Part shown: one piece after another, positions 34,326 through 44,599 of the stretch
Position numbering within the stretch: the stretch's first letter is position 1
Layout of the letters: every line of letters starts with the position of its first letter
Assembly: GCF_018812025.1 (NCBI RefSeq)
Contig: NC_063058.1
Location: 23,920,645 to 23,984,644 of the forward strand
Direction of reading: 5' to 3'
Source: Megalobrama amblycephala
Taxonomy: Eukaryota; Chordata; Actinopteri; Cypriniformes; Xenocyprididae
DNA length: 64,000 nt
Notes under the pieces: model-generated
Database searches by the model: none
What the model was told of the DNA's origin: nothing
The model's input: the letters and a program-made list of their open reading frames with translations, nothing else
Program-made: the position numbers and the translations under genes

Positions 34326-35279
34326 ACTTATGTAGTTAAGTGTAAATAGAAAGGTTTTTAATAAAATGAATAGCTATCTGATCAATAAAAATGCACGAGG
34401 TGACCAGGTGTAAACAGGCCCTATGGTGTTGTGAATGTGTTCCTAGGATGTCGCTATGTGGCTGCTCAAAAGAGCCTAGCCCCAAGTCTCGGGTTCAATT
34501 TTCACATTCATAAACTGTCAAGCAAAGGAGATGACAATGACAGCTGAGATAAACCAGCACTGAACATTACAGTCATAAATCAGACCTCAGATCTTTGTTT
34601 GAAGCGAACTGCCTTAAAAAAAATGATGAGATATTTAAAGCCAAAACGGCCCATGAGATTTTCTAGGATGTGACATTTGAAAAACAGTAAATAACCATTA
34701 TGTTTTTTGGAGATGTATGTCAAGCATTAGAATATGCCCTACAAAGCTCTTTCTCCATGCAATGTTTGTGAAATCATTACGACAAGAACGTTTGCTTAGC
34801 TTGAAATCCTTCCTTTGTGCCTGTGGACATTTCAGGGGAAGGGGTGGGGGACAAAAAAACACCTCAATTACATAAAGACTTTTTTGTAACAGAAAAAGGA
34901 GCATCTTCCCTGAAGCTTTGCTGCTTATCATGAGCGCTTTTAGAGCAGAGGTAATGACTATAATAACTAGCCAGTGCATTTATTTCAGTCTTTCTGTCTC
35001 AGTGAAACACCGCTGTAGTTCAGATGACGGCTCTGGAGGGATTTCTCACATGGCTGAGCTGTAATAAGACTGAAAACGTCCTCTAACACTTCATGTTTCT
35101 ATGGAGACTTTCTCTGTCGTAAATATACAGTTGACAGTGTGAAAAGAAATAGGCTTGAAAGATCAGACATGTTTACTGTGTATTTTCAAAAAAATGATCC
35201 ATTCATCAGTCAAGGAAAACAGTGTGCATGGACAGACAAGAGGCTTGTTTTCTTTTCAAGCTTGAAACATGGGCTGAGT
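34326..35279. other. noncoding, no gene supported
   Basis: Apparently single-copy. A weak tRNA-like GGGTTCAATTTTC lies at 34484-34496, not enough to call a SINE. Confidence 0.45.
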
Positions 35280-35420
35280 GTCTTTGCAGCAAGATCACTG
35301 TACCATGAATGAAGATCCGGATTCAAAGGCAGCCTGGGGCAGTTTCTCTAACCACTGCTGTTGAGCCCCTGAGCAAGAAGCCTCATCCTTCAGGGGTGTT
35401 TTCTTGTGGGTATGTGCAAC
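35280..35420 (+). mobile_element. probable SINE fragment
   Basis: The words GATCCGGATTCAAAGG, CTCTAACCACTGCTGTTGAGC and CCCTGAGCAAGAAGCC resemble the conserved body of V-SINE-type fish SINEs. The head and tail are not clear. Confidence 0.45.
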
Positions 35421-35584
35421 AACTTCTCTTTCTCTCTGTCAGTCTGTGTCCATCTATTTGACAAAATCAGCCATTTATTTCAGAAATTAATTATCTTTAA
35501 ATATAATTAATTATCTTATAAGAGTTATGTTTGAACAAAACCAGCAACACTTGGAGGGATCAGAAATAAACAAAAAAACTGGAG

Positions 35585-35624
35585 CTAAAAGATCAAGACT
35601 TTAAATAAAGTCTTGATCTTTTAG
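35585..35624. repeat. perfect 19-bp inverted repeat, 2-base loop
   Basis: Left arm CTAAAAGATCAAGACTTTA (35585-35603), loop AA, right arm its exact complement (35606-35624). It can form a strong cruciform or RNA hairpin. No T-run, gene or transposon end explains it. Confidence 0.9.
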
Positions 35625-35689
35625 GCATTTACATTATTACAAATAAATGCTTTTCTATTCAAATAGATATTTAATATTATTTAAAATAA

Positions 35690-35814
35690 TGTCACAATAT
35701 TACAGTTTTTTACAGTATTGTTGATCAGATGGATCAGCCTTGGTGAGCAAAAGAGACTTCTTCCAAAAATATTTTTAAAAAATCTTACAGACTACAAACA
35801 TTTGAACACGGGTA
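35690..35814 (+). repeat. fragment of the TTCAAAAGTTTGGGGTC MITE family
   Basis: AATATTACAGTTTTTTACAGT, GCCTTGGTGAGCAAAAGAGAC and AAATCTTACAGACT identify the right part of this MITE. It abuts the Tc1-like piece. Confidence 0.6.
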
Positions 35815-36221
35815 AAGCACACCGCCACTGGACTCTAGAGCAGTGGAGACGTGTTCTCTGGAGTGACAAATCACACTTCTGTCTGGCAATCTGATGGATG
35901 AGTCTGGGTTTGGCGGATGTGAGGAGAACGGTACTTGCCTGACTGCATTGTGCCAAGTGTAAAGTTTGGTGGAGGGGGGTTATGGTATGGGGTTGTTTTT
36001 CAGGGGTTGGGCTTGGCCCCTTACTTCCAGTGAAAGGAACTCTTAATGCTTCAGCATACCAAGACATTTTGGACAATTTCATGCTCTCAACTTTGTGGGA
36101 ACAGTTTGGGGATGGCCCCTTCCTGTTCCAACATGACTGCGCACCAGTGCACAAAGCAAGATCCATAAAGACATGGATGAGCGAGTTTTGTGTGGAGGAA
36201 CTTGACTGGCCTAACCTCAAC
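35815..36221 (+). pseudogene. Tc1-like transposase fragment, N and C parts missing
   Basis: Read across frame breaks it gives HWTLEQWRRVLWSDKSHF with the first catalytic Asp of the DDE core. The frame 35982-36224 then gives MVWGCFSG and [11 protein letters not shown] with the second Asp, then WMSEF. The sequence stops at LDWPNLN, before the third acidic residue, where a hAT-like insertion begins. The DNA-binding N-terminus is absent. Tc1 transposases cut and paste at TA sites; this one cannot. A sister fragment lies at 43087-43399. Confidence 0.85.
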
Positions 36222-37761
36222 TAGAGCTGGGCGATATGGCTGAAAACTGTATCACGATATCAGTGTTTCATATCGGTCGATATCGATAATTATTGATATT
36301 TTTTATGACCCATTTAAAATAAGGACATTTAAACATTTTTATTTTAAACTTAACCTTCCTCTGATCATAATCCCCTCAGTTATTAAGACAGAAATGTCAA
36401 CAACCATGGAAAACTCAAATAATTCAAATAATTCTAAACATAAGTCTAAAGTAGGGTGACCACCCGTCCCGCATTTTGTGGGACAGTCCCGAAATTAGGA
36501 GCTTTGTCCCGCAAGACTTAAGTAGTGTCCCGCATTTCATTTATGTCTGTATTTCTTTTTTCATCCCTGAAATTACAATACCACAGTAAGAAATATAATA
36601 AAAACTGTGAGCATTTAAAAATCTATTTGTGCAGCCGTCATATTCTAGCCGTGAAAATAACCAACCAGCGCAATCATAGAGAGAGGTTTTCCCTATGATG
36701 ACAACTGAGTGGACAGCGCAAAGAGCAGGCCTCATCAAAGTCGGTAAACACAACTACACCAGCAAGGATTTCATCTTCCATACTGGATAAGAACCTCAAC
36801 AGCTGCTCAAAGCTGCCCAAATCGATGATTTAAAGCATGTAATCATCCATCCTGATGTTAAATATTTCCAACGAACGGCGGCGGTCAAGCGCTACACACG
36901 GAAATGGTCGAGCACCTACAGAAAAACGAGATATTCTCCATTTGTTTTAACCAATACAAAATTGCGAAATTCAGACACGACTTTCTTCTCACGTTAATAT
37001 TTCATTTAATGCGGGTTCTATGGCGTTATTATATTGAAAAATGTCGAGAGCGCATCAAATGCGCGAGCAATCTCTCCACTCATAGGCGGATTCCCTTGCA
37101 CAAAACTGGATGCGTGCGTGCGCTCACGCTCATATATCACATCTGCGCGCTCAAACTTTTGTCCTCCTGCATGTGCAGCCGTGAATCTAGAATTGTCTTC
37201 TCTCCAGGATTTAATGTTGCCATAAGCGCAACATTATAGTGTGGGCACCCACCGGCAGAAACATTAATCGGCGCATATGCCAAGTTTGCCAACACAATGT
37301 AAATCAATATTTACATAGCGTAATAGTTGTAAATTTATCTGTCTCATGTGTCCCGCATTGTCCCGCAAAATCACATCTACTGTTCTGCAACAGATCAATA
37401 GTCAGGTGGTCTCACTTTTCCTCTTTTATTTACAATTTCCTCGCTCGCTGCGGCACTCATTTTCTGCTTATCAGTTGCCGGTTACTGAAGAGAAACCCAG
37501 CAGACCAGCACGAGACAACGATATGGCGCAACCAAAATTGATACTGTTACATGATTGGCTGTTAGCGTGTCACTCCCTACATTGCTAGGTTACCAGAGAG
37601 CGAGTGCCTTTGTTAATGCAACCAAACTTGCTTTGCAACCTCTGTTTTCTTCCAACGAAGAATAAAAAATATCGAACGTTTTATCGAACACATTTTTTAT
37701 TGATATCGATCACGTGTATATCGCGATACATATCGTTATCGTTTTATCGAAACGTTTTATC
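36222..37761. mobile_element. hAT-like element inserted in Tc1, right end lost
   Basis: The left end is CTAGAGCTGGGCGATATGGC, a common fish hAT terminus. The right side has CGATATCG-type words (ATATCGCGATACATATCG) but no CGCCCAGCTC end. Inside, AGGGTGACCACCCGTCCCGC at 36453 begins another hAT-type sequence related in style to 49925-50810. The bases of Tc1 between PNLN and RRVEAV are missing, so a deletion came with or after insertion. Confidence 0.6.
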
Positions 37762-37882
37762 AGAAGAGTTGAGGCTGTTATAGCTGCAAAGGGTGGGCCA
37801 ACTCCATATTAAACCCTACGGATTAAGAATATAGTATATATATTGTTCCTTCTAGTTAGAAAAAAAGTGTGAAAAACATACC
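37762..37882 (+). mobile_element. Tc1-like 3' fragment
   Basis: AGAAGAGTTGAGGCTGTTATAG then GCAAAGGGTGGGCCAACTCC is the end of a Tc1-type transposase gene. The downstream part appears to continue after the LTR element at 40640-40691, where a 21-base match to 43829-43849 lies. Confidence 0.8.
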
Positions 37883-38161
37883 TGTCACAGAACCCTTGTT
37901 TCCCTGGACTCCATATCCCAAGATCCTCCTGTTTCCACACCTGCACTCACTTCCCTCGTCAGCTCCTCATCAGCACTCATCACCTGCACCTGGACTCTAT
38001 TGTCTGCACTCCCATATATTGCACTCACTCCCTTCACTCCTCGTCCGTTCTCTGTTTGTGTTAAGCGTATGTTTGGTTTCTCCTTGCCTTTGTTTGATTA
38101 AAGTTCTATGTTATTGTGGAAATCCGTATCTGCCTCATCTCTACACCACCATACCGTAACA
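37883..38161 (+). repeat. 5' LTR
   Basis: 279 bp, starts TGTCACAGAACCC and ends ACCATACCGTAACA. An ATTAAA polyadenylation-type signal lies near 38096. I see no mismatch with the 3' LTR. Confidence 0.93.
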
Positions 38162-38205
38162 GAAGAACGGACCAATACCGACCGGATTTTCCACAGAAAA
38201 AAAAA

Positions 38206-40278
38206 ATGGAGACTTTCATCGGCTCCCAGGCTCCAACTTCTCCCTCACCTAGCACTCCTCTGACTGCTGGCGAACGCCTCATCGGGCTTCTACAGGTGGG
38301 TCGTTCGCTGGAAAGGTATGTGGAGGAGTTCGTTGAGCTCGCTTATGTGTCTGACTGGCCTGAAGCAGTTTTGATCTCCCTGTTTCTGGATGGACTAGAT
38401 GATGACACCATCCGTTTTAGTGAACCCGATTATCGTTTCTCCTTAAGCGAAACCATAAATTCCATTTTATGGTTAAATGATTCCAAAGTTATCGTTGATT
38501 GGGTTCAGGATGGGTGTCTGTCTCTAGTCCATCCAGAGACACGGTTGGCCGGGCCAGTCAGTCAACCTCCGGCTTCCTCCGCATACCCCTCCAGCGAACT
38601 CCCTGCCTGCCCCACACGGAACCCACAATCCTCAACTGGGTCCCGTAAGCGGAGGAGGAGGAAGCAAGCCGCTCCAGTATCTCCAGAGCCCGCTCCAGTA
38701 TCTCCAGAGCCCGCTCCAGTGTCTCCAGAGCCCGCTCCAGTGTCTCCAGAGCCCGCTCCAGTGTCTCCAGAGCCCGCTCCAGTGTCTCCAGAGCCCGCTC
38801 CAGTGTCTCCAGAAGCCGCTCCAGTATCTCCAGAGCCCGCTCCAGTCTCTCCAGAGCCCGCTCCAGTCCCCACAGAGCCAGCTCCAGTGCCTGTGGGGGT
38901 TTTAATTGTATTTGAGGGGATGAACGAGCCCGCTCCAGCCCTTTCCGAGCCTACCGCTCCAACCCTGTGCAAACCGCCAGATGAGGCGGCCTGGCTTATA
39001 GACTTTTGGACAGAGCCAAGTTCTCCAGCCGCCTCCTACGAGCCCTCAGCTCCAGCCGCCGCCTACGAGCCCTCAGCTCCAGCCGCCGCCTACGAGCCCT
39101 CAGCTCCAGCCGCCGCCTACGAGCCCTCAGCTCCAGCCGCCGCCTACGAGCCCTCAGCTCCAGCCGCCGCCTACGAGCCCTCAGCTCCAGCCGCCGCCTA
39201 CGAGCCCTCAGCTCCAGCCGCCGCCTACGAGCCCTCTGCTCCAGCCGCCGCCGAGCAACCCGCTCCAGCCGCCGCCGCCGAGCAACCCGCTCCAGCCGCC
39301 GCCGCCGAGCAACCCGCTCCAGCCGCCGCCGCCGAGCAACCCGCTCCAGCCGCCGCCACCGAGCAACCCGCTCCAGCCGCCGCCGAGCCAGCTGCTCCTA
39401 TTATGAACTTTGTTGCTGAAACATCCAGCCCAAAGACTGTTTTCCCTCCCTGCCTCCCTCTCCCACCGCCATCCATGTGTGTCTTCGCCGAACCTCCACC
39501 TCAAACCCCCTCGCCCAGATCTCCACCTCGGACCTCTGGGCGATTACCTACACCCTGGCTCCAACCTCCCTCGTCTCCACCATGGCCCATCAGTCCACTA
39601 GTCTCACCAGTCTCCATCCTGCCCCCGTTCACACCTTGGTCATTCGTCAGCCTGCCCTCACTTCTGGACTGCACTCCTCCGTCTTCGCTCCGTCACTCCG
39701 TCCCTCAGCTCCAGTTGGCCTCCTCACTCCCCCTGGTGTTCACTTTGTTGTATGTCGTCTGTCTTCAACTGCGGCCTTCTGGAGCCCCGGCTGCGCTTCG
39801 GTCGGCGGAGCCGCTGGTTCCGCCATCTCCCGCCGGTCCTTCAGCGCCGCCTGGGCTCAACGGCTCAAAGGCTTCGGTACCTGACCCTGCATGGCAGCCC
39901 GCTGCACCTGACCCTGCATGGCAGCCCGCTGCACCTGACCCTGCATGGCAGCCCGCTGCACCTGACCCTGCATGGCAGCCCGCTGCACCTGACCCTGCAT
40001 GGCAGCCCGCTGCACCTGACCCTGCATGGCAGCCCGCTGCACCTGACCCTGCATGGCAGCCCGCTGCACCTGACCCTGCATGGCCGCCTTCGGCTTCTGA
40101 CCCGCCATGGCTGCCTTCGGCTTCTGACCCGCCATGGCTGCCTTCAGCCCCTGACCCGCCATGGCTGCCTTCAGCCCCTGACCCGCCATGGCTGCCTTCA
40201 GCCCCTGACCCGCCATGGCTTTTGAACCTGCCCTGGAGACCTCCACTCCAGTTTGCTCCTCCCCCTGCACCAGCTTGA
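38206..40278 (+). CDS. gag-like protein of non-autonomous LTR element
   Basis: A 690-residue frame. I chose the ATG at 38206 (METFIGSQ), the first after the 5' LTR; an in-frame ATG at 38116 lies inside the LTR. Residues about 20-110 (GERLIGLLQVGRSLERYVEE and SLFLDGLDDDTIRF) resemble the gag domain of gypsy-type elements, which builds the particle around the RNA. A basic RKRRRRK patch follows. Most of the rest is tandem proline/alanine repeats: PAPVSPE units (21 bp), YEPSAPAAA units (27 bp), EQPAPAAA units, then DPAWQPAAP and DPPWLPSAP units (27 bp). There is no zinc knuckle or enzyme. The frame is open throughout, in keeping with a recent insertion. Long antisense frames here mirror the repeats. 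Confidence 0.85.
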   Translation: METFIGSQAPTSPSPSTPLTAGERLIGLLQVGRSLERYVEEFVELAYVSDWPEAVLISLFLDGLDDDTIRFSEPDYRFSLSETINSILWLNDSKVIVDWVQDGCLSLVHPETRLAGPVSQPPASSAYPSSELPACPTRNPQSSTGSRKRRRRKQAAPVSPEPAPVSPEPAPVSPEPAPVSPEPAPVSPEPAPVSPEPAPVSPEAAPVSPEPAPVSPEPAPVPTEPAPVPVGVLIVFEGMNEPAPALSEPTAPTLCKPPDEAAWLIDFWTEPSSPAASYEPSAPAAAYEPSAPAAAYEPSAPAAAYEPSAPAAAYEPSAPAAAYEPSAPAAAYEPSAPAAAYEPSAPAAAEQPAPAAAAEQPAPAAAAEQPAPAAAAEQPAPAAATEQPAPAAAEPAAPIMNFVAETSSPKTVFPPCLPLPPPSMCVFAEPPPQTPSPRSPPRTSGRLPTPWLQPPSSPPWPISPLVSPVSILPPFTPWSFVSLPSLLDCTPPSSLRHSVPQLQLASSLPLVFTLLYVVCLQLRPSGAPAALRSAEPLVPPSPAGPSAPPGLNGSKASVPDPAWQPAAPDPAWQPAAPDPAWQPAAPDPAWQPAAPDPAWQPAAPDPAWQPAAPDPAWQPAAPDPAWPPSASDPPWLPSASDPPWLPSAPDPPWLPSAPDPPWLPSAPDPPWLLNLPWRPPLQFAPPPAPA
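38669..38890 (+). repeat. 21-bp coding tandem repeats (PAPVSPE)
   Basis: About ten units of the type GCTCCAGTNTCTCCAGAGCCC with few changes, in frame in the gag ORF. Confidence 0.9.
39030..39400 (+). repeat. 27-bp and 24-27-bp coding tandem repeats
   Basis: Eight YEPSAPAAA-type units followed by five EQPAPAAA-type units, nearly identical at DNA level. Confidence 0.9.
39880..40218 (+). repeat. 27-bp coding tandem repeats (DPAWQPAAP, DPPWLPSAP)
   Basis: About seven nearly identical 27-bp units encoding DPAWQPAAP, then about five variant units with DPPWLPS. Confidence 0.9.
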
Positions 40279-40355
40279 GGTCTCCAGGGCGCCCGCCCCC
40301 CTCCCGGTTGTTTCATCTACGGCGCGAGGACGCGCCTACCGGGAGGGGGGGGTAA

Positions 40356-40634
40356 TGTCACAGAACCCTTGTTTCCCTGGACTCCATATCCCAAGATCCT
40401 CCTGTTTCCACACCTGCACTCACTTCCCTCGTCAGCTCCTCATCAGCACTCATCACCTGCACCTGGACTCTATTGTCTGCACTCCCATATATTGCACTCA
40501 CTCCCTTCACTCCTCGTCCGTTCTCTGTTTGTGTTAAGCGTATGTTTGGTTTCTCCTTGCCTTTGTTTGATTAAAGTTCTATGTTATTGTGGAAATCCGT
40601 ATCTGCCTCATCTCTACACCACCATACCGTAACA
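40356..40634 (+). repeat. 3' LTR
   Basis: Same 279 bp as the 5' LTR. It directly follows the polypurine tract GGGAGGGGGGGGTAA. Confidence 0.93.
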
Positions 40635-40691
40635 ATACCTTGATTATTTTTGCTGTACTTTTTGTGTTTTACACCTTACTTCAATCTTTTT

Positions 40692-41687
40692 GAATAGAGT
40701 TGACAATAATGGCTTTTTGGGTGAAAAATATGTTAGTTCGATCAATTCTAAGCAATTTCAGAGATTTTTTTAGAGACCTATTTCATTGTCTCTTCCAACT
40801 GTTAATAAAGAGTTGAGAAAGGTCTGAAAATAAAAAAGTTGCATAGCATAAAAAAGAAAAAAAAAAAGACCGTGCAGCAGAAAAGAGAGAAGAAAGGACA
40901 GAGCAGAGATGGTGAAAGGAGAAATAAAGAACTGCAGAGAACAGAAGCAGTGGGGGAGTAATTATTAAGCGATCTCCTGTGAGGAACTCCTTTACAAAGG
41001 GACAAAAATACCACATAATCAGACATACTCATTGTCACATTGTTAACCAAGGACATTTCCACCATGTGTGCATCCTCTGTATGCATATGTACGTTCAAAT
41101 AACAAGCTTGGGATACAAAAATCCATCACTGAAGACAAATTGTACCTATGTGCTCCAGATGGAGCGTGGTGCCACTGCACCTAAAATTGCAAATGAAAAT
41201 ATAGAAATGAGCGGAACAGCATGCACTCTGGCACGAGACGCATGCTGGTGAACCACCTTGTTATAAATACTACAACTTTTTTTTTTTTGAGAGAAAAAAG
41301 GGGAAGGATGCGGCATGCTGTAGCCTTGACCAGCTTTTCCCAAAATCCCTTATCCAATATAAGAGCAGAAAAAAGCACAGATCAGTGGACAGAGAAAGCA
41401 GGATCTTCCTTTGAAAAGGTTACTTAGATAAATGTTGATTCAGAGTTGTGATTGTTAAGTGTCAGGGAATCAATACTGGCTATGTGGAAATTTAATTCTG
41501 CAGATTTACACAATAAATTGAAATGCAATTGAAAACCACTGCAGGAATTCTAAAAAGATTTTCTTTAAAAAGAATGGAAAAGTGTGCTAATTTAAATTGA
41601 ATCCGTAGAGATGGCTAAGATTACACGCCATTTCATTTAGGCTTTACTCACATGTAAACATTAAAGGCAGTCAATGGATGGACAGAC
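40692..41687. other. noncoding, no gene supported
   Basis: AT-rich, with short A runs. Small frames on both strands have no domain. Confidence 0.5.
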
Positions 41688-41813
41688 ATCTCTCAGATTT
41701 CATCAAAAAATCTTCATTTGTGTTCCGAAGATGAACGTAAGTCTTACGAGTTTGGAACGACATGAGGGAGAGTAATTAATGACAGAATTTTCATTTTGGG
41801 GTGAACTAACCCT
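41688..41813 (-). mobile_element. AGGGATAGTTCACCC-family MITE, one end
   Basis: In complement it starts AGGGTTAGTTCACCCC beside TTAA (41814-41817) and continues with TCTGTCATTAATTACTC and CGTTCATCTTCGGAACAC. The other half is missing. Confidence 0.75.
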
Positions 41814-41861
41814 TTAAGTATTCAGTGAAATGGTAATGTGCAATATACATACATACATACA

Positions 41862-41946
41862 TGTGGTTTTCCTACCAGTTAGATGGTGTTAAAGAAGCTA
41901 TGCCCAACTATTCTGCTTTTGGTTATAACTATATCTTTGTATTTCA

Positions 41947-41979
<33 letters not shown>

Positions 41980-43086
41980 TTTCTGTGTAGACAGATTATG
42001 TATATCCTGCTACCGTCGCCGCCACTGCAATGCTTATCCATTAAATGATCTTAAACAGTACAGTCTTACCCCTTAATATCACCTCTTCAATCAATTTGGA
42101 AGAAAATAGGGAGAATACTTGAGTTTAGCTTGAAGTATCTGGATGAATCCCAAATTGCACACTTTTCTTTGGAAAGGAATGGATAGCAAAGTGTATTTAG
42201 AAGTTAGGGAATGTTTAAGAGACTAACACTTCATCACCAGTTAACCAAAACTTTTGGCCTTAATAAAGTGCAATGCTGGAGATACTTACAGCTAAGACAT
42301 TTGTTATGTGGGACTTTTGGCTCTTGTAGTCATGCTCCACAAGAGGATAATATTTTGTCTACAATCCTAGCAGCATGGGGTAGTGGGCATGAGGCGTCAG
42401 TATATTACAGATTGCTAATGGATAAAGTGGGTTATAGTTTTTATTCAGCTCTTAAAATAGTCTGGAGTAAGGATTTGAATATTTCAATTAGTGATGAAGA
42501 TTGGATCAGACTATGTACAAATTTTAAAAGTAATGTCAAGGAAACTGTGAGTACGACTTATGCAGTTTAAAACATTGAATAGTTTTTATTGGACTCTGAG
42601 TAAGCCATTAAGGCTCGGTTTGAAGGACTCTGATGAATGCTGGCAATGTGAAAGGGAGGACGGAGACCTGATGTATTCTCTCTGGTCCTACTCTAAAATA
42701 CAGGAATTCTGGTTCATAACTATATTCAAGATGTGGCAGAATGTTGCTTTTCATTCTGTCTAGGTATTTATGTCCTTGGAGACTCATCTTTTCTAGGCTC
42801 TGATGTAGAGGCAACCAAATGGATTCAAATAAGTATCATGATATGGAGACAAAATTATTATGTGAGGCTGACGGTCAACAGGGTCGCCATCTTTCCAAGA
42901 ATGGGTTACAGAATTGGGGAAAGTTGCAGCATACAAAAAAGTCATATAGACTACTTGAAAAAAATGGAAGTGTATAGGAGAAAGTGGGCTAAATACTTTT
43001 ATTGAAGGTTTTACTGAAGGACCAGTATAATGACCTGATGGTGAGTGTCATTAATATATTCGGTGACAAACATTTTCACATTATTA
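41862..43086 (+). pseudogene. L1-type LINE ORF2 C-terminal fragment, copy 1
   Basis: Frames 42211-42570 and 42560-42763 give, in order, EDWIRLCTNFKS, FKTLNSFYWTLSKPLRLG, DSDECWQCEREDGDLMYSLW and IQEFWF. This is the pattern of L1/Tx1 ORF2 C-termini (xxxYWTPxKLHR, CWRC, HMLWSCP). A frameshift near 42560 and a stop at 42763 break it. A 30-base A run (41948-41977) interrupts the 5' part. The end, 42344-43086, is duplicated at 43857-44599. The reverse transcriptase region is absent. Confidence 0.7.
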
Positions 43087-43399
43087 CCAAGACATTTTGG
43101 ACAATTTCATGCTCCCAACTTTGTGGGAACTTGTTTCAACATGACTGAGCACCAGTGCACAAAGCAAGATCCATAAAGACATGGATGAGTGAGTTTGGTG
43201 TGGAGGAACTTGACTGGCCTGACCTCAACCCAATAGAACACCTTTGGGATGAATTAGAGCGGAGACTGCGAGCCAGGCCTTCTGGCCAACATCACTGTCT
43301 GACCTCACAAATGCGCTTCTAGAAGAATGGTCAAAAATTCCCATAAACACACTCCTAAACCTTGTGGAAAGCCTTCCCAGAAGAGTTGAGGCTGTTAGG
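43087..43399 (+). pseudogene. Tc1-like transposase fragment, copy 2
   Basis: It begins inside the gene at CCAAGACATTTTGGACAA, shares the FQHD-region DNA with 36060-36221, and goes further, through CCCAATAGAACACCTTTGGG with the third acidic (E) residue, to AGAGTTGAGGCTGTTA. About 27 bp around the GDGPFL region are deleted, and a TGA replaces a codon in HDCAPVH. Inactive. Confidence 0.82.
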
Positions 43400-43825
43400 C
43401 CGTGTGTCCACCAAAGTGTTTTTAGCCAGCTGAAAACGCTAGGCGCTCTGTTTAAAACGCCTATCTGTGAGCGCTTGAGAGCGCTTCTGCAGCACAGCGT
43501 TTTTTTCCGTTGAGACGCTTTGTTGCTATGATACGGAATATCCACGGCACTGTTACTTATAACTGATTTTGCAGGTAATTTGTTTCAGACTAAAATGTTG
43601 ACACAATGTGTTATTACTTGCTATGTATGTTCGGAGACCAGCAATATTAATTTCTCATCCATTTTGTTTCTGTTTGTTGATATTGCTGTACAGCAAGAAT
43701 GTGACAGCTGGTCGGTGTTGTATTTGTCCTGCCCCTCCTCCACTCTGATTGGACGGCTGGCTAAAAAGTGACAGTGATGAGCGCAGCGTTTTACTCAAAG
43801 TTGAACCAGTAAAAAACGCTGAGCT
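43400..43825. mobile_element. MITE fragment in Tc1 (GGCCGTGTGTCCACC end)
   Basis: The left end GGCCGTGTGTCCACCAAAG follows TTA (43397-43399) within Tc1 sequence, in the style of PIF/Harbinger targeting. The right terminus is missing. GCGTTTT and AAAACGC words lie near both sides. Confidence 0.55.
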
Positions 43826-43856
43826 CTCTGTTTTACACCTTACTTCAATAATATTC

Positions 43857-44599
43857 AGGATAATATTTTGTCTACAATCCTAGCAGCATGGGGTAGTGGG
43901 CATGAGGCGTCAGTATATTACAGATTGCTAATGGATAAAGTGGGTTATAGTTTTTATTCAGCTCTTAAAATGGTCTGGAGTAAGGATTTGAATATTTCAA
44001 TTAGTGATGAAGATTGGATCAGAATATGTACAAATTTTAAAAGTAATGTCAAGGAAACTGTGAGTACGACTTATGCAGTTTAAAACATTGAATAGTTTTT
44101 ATTGGACTCTGAGTAAGCCATTAAGGCTCGGTTTGAAGGACTCTGATGAATGCTGGCAATGTGAAAGGGAGGACGGAGACCTGATGTATTCTCTCTGGTC
44201 CTACTCTAAAATACAGGAATTCTGGTTCATAACTATATTCAAGATGTGGCAGAATGTTGCTTTTCATTCTGTCTAGGTATTTATGTCCTTGGAGACCCAT
44301 CTTTTCTAGGCTCTGATGTAGAGACAACCAAATGGATTCAAATAAGTATCATCATATGGAGACAAAATTATTATGTGAGGCTGACGGTCAACAGGGTCGC
44401 CATCTTTCCAAGAATGTGTTACAGAATTGGGGAAAGTTGCAGCATACAAAAAAGTCATATAGACTACTTGAAAAAAATGGAAGTGTATAGGAGAAAGTGG
44501 GCTAAATATTTTTATTGAAGGTTTTACTGAAGGACCAGGATAATGACCTGATGGTGAGTGTCATTAATATATTCGGTGACAAACATTTTCACATTATTA
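43857..44599 (+). pseudogene. L1-type LINE ORF2 fragment, copy 2
   Basis: It repeats 42344-43086 with about eight single-base differences by eye. The same frameshift (frames 43868-44083 and 44073-44276) and the same stop are present, so the damage predates the duplication. Sequence to about 44695 with A-rich runs may be the LINE 3' end. Confidence 0.75.

Larger units (their letters stand above)
37883..40634 (+). mobile_element. complete gag-only LTR retrotransposon
   Basis: Two 279-bp LTRs (37883-38161 and 40356-40634), TGTCAC...CGTAACA, look identical by eye. ATACC is duplicated at 37878-37882 and 40635-40639. A G-rich polypurine tract (40341-40352) precedes the 3' LTR. The only coding region is a gag-like ORF. 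There is no protease, reverse transcriptase or integrase, so it must use enzymes of another element. Confidence 0.95.

Noticed and set aside
36541..37588. Several 60-110-codon frames in the hAT-like insertion
   Set aside because: They overlap on both strands, have no recognisable domain and lie in decayed repeat DNA.
38562..40316. Long antisense and alternate-frame ORFs in the gag region
   Set aside because: Repeat units with lengths divisible by three keep all frames open. Only the plus-strand frame carries the gag-like domain.
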